5,902 nucleotides of DNA from CAZPYD01 sp964590835 (GTDB lineage: Bacteria > Patescibacteriota > Minisyncoccia > JAHISW01 > Tagabacteraceae), in assembly GCA_964590835.1 (NCBI GenBank), contig CAZPYD010000027.1:1-5902 (forward strand), given 5' to 3'. Both the position numbers and the translations under genes were made by a program. Within the stretch, counting starts at the first letter, position 1, and every line of letters begins with the position of its first letter. Below the pieces are notes generated by a model. It ran no database searches. It saw only the letters and a program-made list of their open reading frames with translations, and was not told the origin of the DNA. This document shows positions 1 to 5,169 of this stretch, one piece after another.

Positions 1-1186
1 CTTTTACTATATTTTCGGCTGTTTCTTTTAGATTAAAATCAACGATGTCGTATTTCATTCTGCCCATTTCTATTCGGCTAATATTTAAAAAGTCTTCTAC
101 CATCATGGTGAGCCTGTTGCTTGATTGGAATATTCTATCTACTATCTCTTTCATCTTACCAGGCACTTCACCGTAGTCTCCCTCCAAAATCATGGAGCTA
201 TATCCCTTGATAACAGTAAGAGGCGTTCGCAGTTGGTGTGATGCGATAGACAAAAATTCTGACTTTGCTTTGTCTAGTTTTTTTAATTCTTCGTTGGCTT
301 TTTTTAAATCTTTCGAAAGTTGAGCAAGTTTTTCTTTGGCTTTTATTTCAGATAATACACTTCGTATAAGCAGATAGCTAAAAAATACTACACCTAAAAA
401 TAGTCCAAATTTTAAAATAAACTCGGTTAGGGTGTCTGATAAGATAGCATCCAACAAAAGAAGGAAGGATATCATCAGGGTAAAGAATTCTGTAGTAATA
501 ACTTTTACATTCATCAAACGATGTTTAACGATGGCGTACATTATAAAACCGGTCATAAATATGGTTGTAAGCTGCCCCATCCAGTTTAAATAGAAAATAC
601 CAAGGGTTGGTAAAATAAGGTTTGTGGTATTGGCTATTATTATGGGGATAAAAAATCCAAGAGCTATAAACTTTAGCTGGCTTCTCACTGCTTTTTCGCT
701 AATCTTAAATTTTCGCCAAAGAACCAAAAGAATTGTTGCACAATAAAATATAAAATAAAAATTATATGCGAGATAATAAGAACCCCATTGGATTATTTTT
801 TCTTGTCCGGGAATAATTTTTACACTACTTACTACGTTGCCTACAAAAGCTGTTAAAACAACCAAAACTAAGACAGGAAGCCATAATGCGATTTTTGTAA
901 TTTTACTTAGCTTTACATTGCCATCAGGGAATCCTAGGCTAAAATACAACATTGTAAAAGGGACAAAAATAGCTGATTCATAAAGCATTATTACCCAAAA
1001 TATTGTTTGTTTGTAGGTGTCAGCTGTCCTGTAAAATAACATCGAAACAGTCCAAGCTATAAGAGAAAGAACAAAAAAGATAAACCATTTGTTTTCTTTG
1101 TTGTGTCGGTTTTTAAAGAATATTATTGATCCTAAAAAAACATTTATAGCGATGGCAACTATTAAGAAGAGGCCTTTTGTGTCCAT
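1..1186 (-). CDS. Multi-pass membrane sensor histidine kinase, C-terminus outside window
   Basis: Sensor kinase of a two-component system, expected to autophosphorylate on His and pass phosphate to a response regulator not seen here. I translated 395 residues by hand from the ATG at 1186; the frame stays open to base 1. Residues about 5-216 hold seven hydrophobic segments and end in the stretch YAIVKHRLMNVKVI, which is typical of the 7TM histidine-kinase N-terminal region. Two more hydrophobic segments follow (about 232-248 and 256-275), then a charged, probably coiled-coil helix (276-309). The HisKA H-box is FLSIASHQLRTPLTVIKGY, with phospho-acceptor His317. The second dimerisation helix follows (about 345-378). 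The HATPase domain would lie beyond base 1. The start lies inside the upstream reductase gene (25-base overlap), so translation may be coupled. No Shine-Dalgarno sequence is visible. The signal sensed is unknown. The family call is firm. Confidence 0.93.
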   Translation of the reverse strand, partial: MDTKGLFLIVAIAINVFLGSIIFFKNRHNKENKWFIFFVLSLIAWTVSMLFYRTADTYKQTIFWVIMLYESAIFVPFTMLYFSLGFPDGNVKLSKITKIALWLPVLVLVVLTAFVGNVVSSVKIIPGQEKIIQWGSYYLAYNFYFIFYCATILLVLWRKFKISEKAVRSQLKFIALGFFIPIIIANTTNLILPTLGIFYLNWMGQLTTIFMTGFIMYAIVKHRLMNVKVITTEFFTLMISFLLLLDAILSDTLTEFILKFGLFLGVVFFSYLLIRSVLSEIKAKEKLAQLSKDLKKANEELKKLDKAKSEFLSIASHQLRTPLTVIKGYSSMILEGDYGEVPGKMKEIVDRIFQSSNRLTMMVEDFLNISRIEMGRMKYDIVDFNLKETAENIVK

Positions 1187-2241
1187 ATATTTTTAATATT
1201 ATCTATATATTTTTGCGGGTATATTTTACCCTGTCTTTGATAATTTTTAATTTTAAAATTTAATTTTTTGGCAAGTTCGCCTGATTTTTCTATGGTTTTG
1301 TTGTTTAATTCACCTAGTCTGTATTTTGGTAGATCTTCTGTTCCTGCGATAATTAATGTTTCTCCTAGGCAAGAAAAAATATCGTTTTTTTTAGCTAAGC
1401 CCATATTAAAATGGCAATTTACATTTGGTGTTGATAATACTCCACCATCTATAACTAAAACATCGTCTCGTTGTTTTAATACTTCTGGAGAAATGTCCGT
1501 TGGCTGAGCATCGTCTACTATGATTGCGCCAGGCATTAGGTCTTGGGGTAAAATCAAAGCTTCGGGGGCACTGGTGGCTGCAATAATAATTTCAGAATTT
1601 TTTATGTCGCGAATATGGTGTGAGACAACTATCTCTGTTTTTTGATTGAGTTTTTGTATTGTCTCAATTGTTTTGTTTAGGCGGTTATTTTTTCTTTTTA
1701 GATCTATTAGAAGTATTTTTTTGATTCCTTTTGTTGTCAAAAGTTTTGCGCAGTTTGAGCCTATTGCTCCTGCCGCGCCTACAATAGCTAGTGTAATTTC
1801 TTCTTTTTTAAGACCAAAATCTTTTATTGTCTTAAGTACATTAGAACTTACATTATATGATGTAAATGCGTGTCCCGGGGTAATTCTTATATTTATTTTG
1901 TCTCTAATTAGTTCTCCGCCAGCTGTTACAGAAGAAGTCAGTGCCCCTAGCCCTACTATTTTAGCACCAAGTCTTTCAGCTTTTTTTATGGCTTGGATTA
2001 TTCTTTTTTGAGCTCTTTTGCGGTGTTCAATCATTTGTTTGGCTGTCATTGGTAAAGATATTATCCAGCCTTGTATTTCTTCCCCGTTCTTATTTTTGAG
2101 TCCGGTAACTTTGGAAATTAAAACTGGAGGCCAACGAAGACACCAAAATTCTAGTAATTTTTTGGGAATAAATCTCGCGATTTTAAATTTTCTATAAACA
2201 TCCGTATGATCTCGCGGATGTATCAAAAAAGCAAATTTCAT
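1162..2241 (-). CDS. Long-chain acyl-ACP reductase-like protein (cyanobacterial AAR family)
   Basis: 359 residues resembling cyanobacterial acyl-ACP reductase (about 340 residues), which reduces long-chain acyl-ACP or acyl-CoA to fatty aldehyde with NADPH through an acyl-cysteine intermediate. From memory of the Synechococcus protein, these features match: an N-terminal F-LI-H start; LEFW followed by PP (residues 30-39); GLGALTS (97-103); ITPGHAFTSYNV (120-131), equivalent to TTGNTHTAYV; the dinucleotide-binding loop VGAAGAIGS (154-162); IDGGV (264-268); and FSCLGE (289-294). Cys291 aligns with the catalytic Cys294 of Synechococcus, whose context is FACFAE. It starts 9 bases after the acyltransferase stop, and an in-frame stop just upstream leaves this ATG as the first start. 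No aldehyde-deformylating oxygenase is visible, so alkane production is not implied; the product may be an aldehyde, an alcohol precursor or an acyl-enzyme donor. The fold also resembles shikimate dehydrogenase, a likely source of misannotation. The family is likely; the substrate is inferred. Confidence 0.82.
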   Translation of the reverse strand: MKFAFLIHPRDHTDVYRKFKIARFIPKKLLEFWCLRWPPVLISKVTGLKNKNGEEIQGWIISLPMTAKQMIEHRKRAQKRIIQAIKKAERLGAKIVGLGALTSSVTAGGELIRDKINIRITPGHAFTSYNVSSNVLKTIKDFGLKKEEITLAIVGAAGAIGSNCAKLLTTKGIKKILLIDLKRKNNRLNKTIETIQKLNQKTEIVVSHHIRDIKNSEIIIAATSAPEALILPQDLMPGAIIVDDAQPTDISPEVLKQRDDVLVIDGGVLSTPNVNCHFNMGLAKKNDIFSCLGETLIIAGTEDLPKYRLGELNNKTIEKSGELAKKLNFKIKNYQRQGKIYPQKYIDNIKNIWTQKASS

Positions 2242-2250
2242 ATATACTTA

Positions 2251-2889
2251 TTATACATTTTGAGGGAGTGTTTTGTATAGGTCTATTATTTTTTTTCTCA
2301 TATATTCGGCAGCGTCATCTGTTTGTAAGTTTTGAGGGACTTTAAAAGACGATCCAAATTTGATATAGTATTTTTTGCGAAAATCTTTATTTTTTGTATT
2401 TAACTTAAAAACTACTGGAGCTATTGGTGTGTTTGTTTTTAGTGCCAAAACTGCCGCTCCGCGTTTAAATTGTCCAATTTTATCTCCAGGGATTAGGCCT
2501 CCTTCTGGATGCATAAGCACGATTCCCTTGTTGTTTAATATTTCTGTGGGTATTTTAAGTGCTACTTCTAGCCCTTGACCGCGGATAGCCGGAAAAACTC
2601 CGCAAATAAAATAAATTAGTTTTATGAAGCCTGTTTTTTTAAGAAACTTTAATAATGGGTTTTTGAAGTTACTTACTTCTCCCATTGATCTACAGGGGTG
2701 GAGATTAGTGGTAATAGGAACAGCCGCTGCTACCGCCAGAGAATCAAAAGGGGTTTTGTGGTTACCCATAATCAAAACAGGACCCGAAAGATTTTTAACG
2801 TTTTCGAGTCCGATAGTTTTGAATTTGAAAACCAATCTATATAGAGGTTTTACAGTAAGCAAAAAAAATATTTTTTGTATCCATTTCAT
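2251..2889 (-). CDS. PlsC-type lysophospholipid/glycerol-phosphate acyltransferase
   Basis: 212 residues of the LPLAT acyltransferase superfamily. Members move an acyl group from acyl-ACP or acyl-CoA to a glycerol-phosphate-type acceptor at the inner membrane face. Motif I is NHKTPFD (residues 43-49), giving the catalytic HX4D pair His44 and Asp49. Motif II is the FPAIRG region (99-104) with Arg103. Motif III is HPEGG (127-131), followed by FKRGAA (141-146). Motif IV is the IAPVV stretch (156-160). The N-terminus is hydrophobic (about 7-21) and could anchor the protein. The length is near the short end for the family but all motifs are present. An in-frame stop three codons upstream fixes this ATG as the first start; no Shine-Dalgarno is seen. 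It lies 9 bases before the acyl-ACP reductase-like gene, so both may use the same acyl pool. The acceptor is not determined, so I give no plsC symbol. Confidence 0.9.
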   Translation of the reverse strand: MKWIQKIFFLLTVKPLYRLVFKFKTIGLENVKNLSGPVLIMGNHKTPFDSLAVAAAVPITTNLHPCRSMGEVSNFKNPLLKFLKKTGFIKLIYFICGVFPAIRGQGLEVALKIPTEILNNKGIVLMHPEGGLIPGDKIGQFKRGAAVLALKTNTPIAPVVFKLNTKNKDFRKKYYIKFGSSFKVPQNLQTDDAAEYMRKKIIDLYKTLPQNV

Positions 2890-2915
2890 GGTATTGTTGT
2901 ATCAAGATTTTTAAG

Positions 2916-2940
2916 TGTCTGCCTATTCTGTCTACCTATT
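2916..2940. repeat. Tandem pair of 12-base repeats upstream of the acyltransferase gene
   Basis: TGTCTGCCTATT (2916-2927) and TGTCTACCTATT (2929-2940) differ at one base and are separated by one base. They lie 26-51 bases upstream of the acyltransferase start. They could be an operator or leader element of the acyltransferase-reductase-kinase operon, or chance. No convincing -35/-10 pair was found beside them. Confidence 0.45.
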
Positions 2941-3117
2941 AGGATTCGCCTCTCACAAATCAAAGATTTGTTCCGAGATGCACTATTTTCATAGTCGCTT
3001 CGCTTCTTGAATTAATGTCCCCAGCATTTAAAATACTGGACTGCGATTTGTCCTCAATCGCTCGCTTCTCTTGCTCTTGAACAAATCGGGAGCCTATGGT
3101 TCGAATCCTAGTGGGCG
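2940..3117. other. Palindrome-dense non-coding block bounded by inverted tRNA-like ends
   Basis: No coding frame is supported here. The block begins with TAGGATTCG (2940-2948) and contains the reverse complement CGAATCCTA at 3102-3110; both match the T-arm of tRNA-Lys. Between them are four inverted repeats in succession: ACAAATC-AAA-GATTTGT (2955-2971), extended by TCTC/GAGA with a bulge (2951-2978); ACTAT-TTTC-ATAGT (2982-2995); an imperfect palindrome of CCAG and CTGG arms (3021-3039), with GTCC/GGAC (3017-3020, 3038-3041) as an alternative outer pairing; and CGATTTGT with ACAAATCG (3044-3051, 3081-3088). The 7-mer ACAAATC or its complement occurs four times. This fits a small non-autonomous repeat element or a structured RNA; I cannot tell which. 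Confidence 0.5.
3093..3117 (+). pseudogene. Inverted copy of the tRNA-Lys 3' end (T-arm and acceptor strand)
   Basis: Bases 3098-3117 are the exact reverse complement of 3152-3171, a 20-base match covering the T-loop, T-stem and acceptor 3' strand of the neighbouring tRNA-Lys gene, but on the plus strand. Just outside, CCTATGG here matches CCTAGG in the tRNA with one extra base, so similarity extends to about 3093. No D-arm or anticodon arm lies upstream, so this is a fragment. In a transcript running past the real tRNA it would be antisense to that tRNA's own 3' half. Confidence 0.75.
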
Positions 3118-3124
3118 AAATGAT

Positions 3125-3143
3125 AAAAACCTTACGGTTTTTT
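3125..3143 (-). terminator. Weak hairpin downstream of tRNA-Lys, possible terminator or processing signal
   Basis: On the minus strand AAAAACC pairs with GGTTTTT around a GTAA loop (a GNRA tetraloop in RNA), starting about 7 bases after the tRNA 3' end and ending in a T run. Only two pairs are G-C, so the stem is weak for an intrinsic terminator. It is also the innermost hairpin between the 20-base inverted repeats at 3098-3117 and 3152-3171. With a T run on both strands it could act either way. Confidence 0.4.
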
Positions 3144-3149
3144 CTATTG

Positions 3150-3222
3150 TCCGCCCACTAGGATTCGAACCTAGGACCGTCAGCTTAAAAGGCTGCTGCT
3201 CTACCAACTGAGCTATGGGCGG
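3150..3222 (-). tRNA. tRNA-Lys (anticodon TTT)
   Basis: A complete 73-base cloverleaf reads on the minus strand. The acceptor CCGCCCA pairs with TGGGCGG in all seven positions. The D-stem is GCTC/GAGC around AGTTGGTA. The anticodon loop is CTTTTAA with anticodon TTT, decoding Lys AAA and AAG. The variable region is CGGTC. The T-stem CTAGG/CCTAG surrounds TTCGAAT. The discriminator is A73 and the next bases are CAA, so CCA is not encoded and must be added afterwards. Two oddities: the first pair is C1-G72 rather than the usual G1-C72, and position 27-43 is a G-A mismatch at the top of the anticodon stem. The gene begins 4 bases after the GIY-YIG stop and may be co-transcribed with it. Confidence 0.95.
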
Positions 3223-3226
3223 TTGT

Positions 3227-3466
3227 TTAAATATTTTTTAAATTTTCTTTAAATTCTCTATTCTTCTTTTTTAAATATTTTTCTTCAATTCTGGCTTCTT
3301 TTGTGTTAGTACATTTTCTAACATGCCAAAGTATCCACGGTCTTTTTCTTTTTGTGTATTTTAATTTACCTGAATTGTGCTGTTCCAATCTTTTTTGTGG
3401 ATTTTCGGATATGCCTGTGTAGAAGCTGCTGTCTTTCTGGCTTTTTATCAGATAAGTATAATACAT
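3227..3466 (-). CDS. Small GIY-YIG family nuclease-like protein
   Basis: 79 residues forming a single GIY-YIG domain of the short YhbQ/UvrC-like type. Catalytic-site features are present: Tyr3/Tyr5 in YYTYLI in place of GIY; YTG (16-18) in place of YIG; Arg26 in KRLEQHNSGK; and Glu62 in EARIEEKYLKK, the metal-binding position by comparison with typical family members. The lysine-rich C-terminus ends about where short family members do. The biological role of these stand-alone proteins is unclear; relatives include DNA repair and homing endonucleases. The gene sits between a broken tRNA-Lys 5' half and the intact tRNA-Lys. Its TAA stop is formed by the first bases of the 22-base repeat that leads into the intact tRNA, so the gene end and the duplication boundary coincide. 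A stop codon six codons before the ATG fixes the start. No Shine-Dalgarno is seen. Confidence 0.88.
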   Translation of the reverse strand: MYYTYLIKSQKDSSFYTGISENPQKRLEQHNSGKLKYTKRKRPWILWHVRKCTNTKEARIEEKYLKKKNREFKENLKNI

Positions 3467-3523
3467 TTTAATGTTGTTGCTCTACTTTACCCCGCCTGGC
3501 GGGGCAAGCTGAGCTATGGGCGG
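3467..3523 (-). pseudogene. Truncated tRNA-Lys 5' half interrupted in the D-loop
   Basis: The acceptor 5' strand and D-stem first strand match tRNA-Lys exactly, and the match continues upstream of the tRNA start. In place of the D-loop TTGG there is an insert (3486-3508) carrying a GC-rich palindrome. After it GTAGAGCA (3478-3485) matches again. The next bases resemble the anticodon stem loosely (ACAACATTAAAATG against GCAGCCTTTTAAGC) and run into the GIY-YIG start codon. No anticodon stem, T-arm or acceptor 3' strand follows, so it cannot fold as a tRNA. Confidence 0.8.
3490..3504. repeat. GC-rich perfect palindrome inside the tRNA fragment
   Basis: CCCCGCCTGGCGGGG has seven complementary pairs around one central base and is the most GC-rich stretch in an otherwise AT-rich region. 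It replaces D-loop bases of the tRNA fragment, so it looks inserted. It lacks a following T run on either strand, so it is not a standard terminator. Its composition and position suggest a small palindromic repeat that may recur elsewhere in the genome. Confidence 0.7.
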
Positions 3524-3530
3524 TTGTTTA
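3509..3530. repeat. 22-base direct repeat, partner at 3208-3229
   Basis: Bases 3509-3530 are identical to 3208-3229, exactly 301 bases apart in the same orientation. Each copy covers the tRNA-Lys acceptor 5' strand, the first D-stem strand and 7 bases upstream of the tRNA. The two copies bracket the palindrome and the GIY-YIG gene, as expected for an inserted or tandemly duplicated unit. Because the copies extend outside the tRNA itself, this is a duplication of DNA, not chance similarity between tRNAs. Confidence 0.85.
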
Positions 3531-3557
3531 TTTTGTTGTTATTTTATTTTCTAATAA

Positions 3558-4097
3558 CTAAGAATTAATTTTTCTAACTCTCTTTTTTCTTTTGCTAATT
3601 ATAAATAATAATGACACTAATGGCAAGACTAACCACCAGAAAAATGTTTTTTCGGAAGCAAAAAGCAGTTCAACAACAGGCGAAAAAGTGAATAATTCTT
3701 TTGCTGGTAAAAGTTGAAAAATAGCGCTTGTAAAAAGGCCAACTTCCAAAAAACTTAAAATAAAAATTTGCCAAACCCTTTCTGTGTTTCGTGTCCCCTT
3801 AAAAACGCTTCTACTAAACAAAATCCACAGTATTATAATTAGGGCTAAAAACAAACCTGTTTTGATCAAAAATATTTGAAAGACATCCCTTCCTTCGGTT
3901 ATGATATTTAAATAAGGAAATTTATTAAAAAGTAAAATGGAAATATAAAGAGAAAACAAGACAGAAAGTAATTTTGTTTTACCGGCAGAGAGGCCATAAA
4001 AAAATCCAGCAGAAACAAAGAAAAAGATTACCAATATATCCCAAGTGGTATTAGTAAGTGTTTCAAAGATGTTTTCTAAAGCTGCTATTTGAAGCAT
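3558..4097 (-). CDS. Multi-pass membrane protein of unknown function
   Basis: 179 residues with about five hydrophobic segments (roughly 18-38, 42-60, 72-95, 108-130 and 151-168) and a basic C-terminal tail, KRKKRVRK (169-176), expected to face the cytoplasm. I recognise no catalytic motif. The first two helices, joined by a short loop with GLSAGKTK (35-42), recall the CvpA-like layout, but I cannot assign that family. The gene starts 13 bases after the dnaJ stop, so it is probably transcribed with dnaK and dnaJ. That makes it a candidate membrane partner or simply the operon's last gene. It ends with TAG, 28 bases before the tRNA fragment's repeat, with no clear terminator between. Confidence 0.8.
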   Translation of the reverse strand: MLQIAALENIFETLTNTTWDILVIFFFVSAGFFYGLSAGKTKLLSVLFSLYISILLFNKFPYLNIITEGRDVFQIFLIKTGLFLALIIILWILFSRSVFKGTRNTERVWQIFILSFLEVGLFTSAIFQLLPAKELFTFSPVVELLFASEKTFFWWLVLPLVSLLFIISKRKKRVRKINS

Positions 4098-4110
4098 TAA
4101 GCTATTTTAA

Positions 4111-5169
4111 TTATACCCCTTCTTTTTTAAGCTCTTGTATTAGTTTTTTACTTTTTCTTGAAAGATTTTTAGGGATTCTTACATTGGCTTTTAAAAGCAG
4201 ATCTCCTGCGCCATTTTCAAAAGGAACACCTTTTTTCCTTATTTTTAATATTTCTCCTGTGTTTATTCCTGCTGGTATTTTAATTTTTATTTGTTTGTCA
4301 AATATTTTTATTTTTCTTTCTCCCCCCAAAAGAGCTTCTGATAAAGGGATGTCTAAAATTGTTGTAATGTGCTTTCCTTCTCTTTGGAAAATAGAATCAG
4401 GCTTAACATGTATTTTTACATACAAGTCCCCAGGGATACCATTGCTTTTTTCCTCACCTTTTCCAGGTAGTTTTATTATTTCTCCATCATAGATACCAAT
4501 TGGGATATTTATTTTTATTTTATCTGGTTTTTTGATTTCACCTTTTCCTTTACATTTTTTACATTTTTTAGAAGGAATTTTACCTACTCCGTAGCAGTGA
4601 TTGCAAATTGATTGTGTGGCAAATGTGCCAAAGATGGAGCGTTTTGTTTCGTGTACTTTTCCAGAGCCATTACAGTATGTGCAAGTATTTAAAGCTGCCC
4701 CGGGGGCTGCCCCTTTACCGTTACAGGTTTCGCAAAGGCCAAGTTTGGTTAATATAACCTTTCTAATATCACCAAATATCGATTCCTTAAAAGAAATATC
4801 CATATCAATTGATATGTCACTTCCTCGTCTTTTTCCAGAAGCACCACCGCCAGAAAATCCAAAAAAATCACCAAGTATTTCTGAAAAATCCAAGCCGGAG
4901 GCTGGTCCACCTTCGGCGGAAAAACCACCAAAGCCACCACCTGGTTGTCCTGCCCCACTACTAAAAACATCTCCGTACCTGTCGTATTCAGAGCGTCTTT
5001 TTTCATTACTTAAAATAGAGTAGGCTTCGTTTATTTCTTTAAACTTTGCATCTTTCCCATCATTTTTATCCGGGTGATGTTTAAGAGCCAGTTTTCTGTA
5101 GGCTTTTTTTATTTCATCTTTTGATGCATTTTTAGTTACACCAAGAACATTGTAATAATCTTTATTCAT
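4111..5169 (-). CDS. dnaJ: Chaperone protein DnaJ (Hsp40), type I
   Basis: Co-chaperone that delivers unfolded clients to DnaK and stimulates its ATPase in the cytoplasm. 352 residues in the full type I order: J-domain (about 4-66) with HPD at 32-34; a Gly/Phe-rich linker (about 71-112); a zinc-binding region with four CxxCxGxG repeats (starting at 146, 163, 189 and 203); and two substrate-binding beta domains ending at the C-terminus. All eight zinc cysteines are present. I chose the ATG at 5169 because MNKDYYNVLGV is the normal DnaJ N-terminus; an upstream in-frame ATG at 5229 would add a Lys/Arg-rich leader that merely reads the dnaK tail out of frame. Its first 8 bases overlap the end of dnaK (ATGAATAA), so the two are probably translationally coupled. 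The length is slightly below the usual 370-380. Confidence 0.97.
   Translation of the reverse strand: MNKDYYNVLGVTKNASKDEIKKAYRKLALKHHPDKNDGKDAKFKEINEAYSILSNEKRRSEYDRYGDVFSSGAGQPGGGFGGFSAEGGPASGLDFSEILGDFFGFSGGGASGKRRGSDISIDMDISFKESIFGDIRKVILTKLGLCETCNGKGAAPGAALNTCTYCNGSGKVHETKRSIFGTFATQSICNHCYGVGKIPSKKCKKCKGKGEIKKPDKIKINIPIGIYDGEIIKLPGKGEEKSNGIPGDLYVKIHVKPDSIFQREGKHITTILDIPLSEALLGGERKIKIFDKQIKIKIPAGINTGEILKIRKKGVPFENGAGDLLLKANVRIPKNLSRKSKKLIQELKKEGV

Noticed and set aside
1268..2914. Plus-strand open frames across the reductase and acyltransferase genes
   Set aside because: They are antisense to clearly supported genes and show no recognisable protein features.
2951..3088. CRISPR array suggested by the repeated ACAAATC units
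   Set aside because: The repeats are 7 bases, alternate in orientation and lack regular spacing or spacer structure.
3490..3504. GC-rich palindrome as a rho-independent terminator
   Set aside because: There is no T run after the stem on either strand, and the one-base centre makes it an insertion-type palindrome rather than a terminator.
3467..3530. A second functional tRNA-Lys gene
   Set aside because: Only the 5' half is present, its D-loop is interrupted and no anticodon arm, T-arm or acceptor 3' strand follows.
3377..3568. A 63-residue plus-strand frame spanning the GC-rich palindrome
   Set aside because: It reads across the antisense GIY-YIG gene, the palindrome and the tRNA fragment, with no domain; the non-coding explanation fits better.
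4749..5006. An 85-residue minus-strand frame within dnaJ
   Set aside because: It lies wholly inside the J-domain/Gly-Phe/zinc region coding sequence in another frame and resembles no known family.
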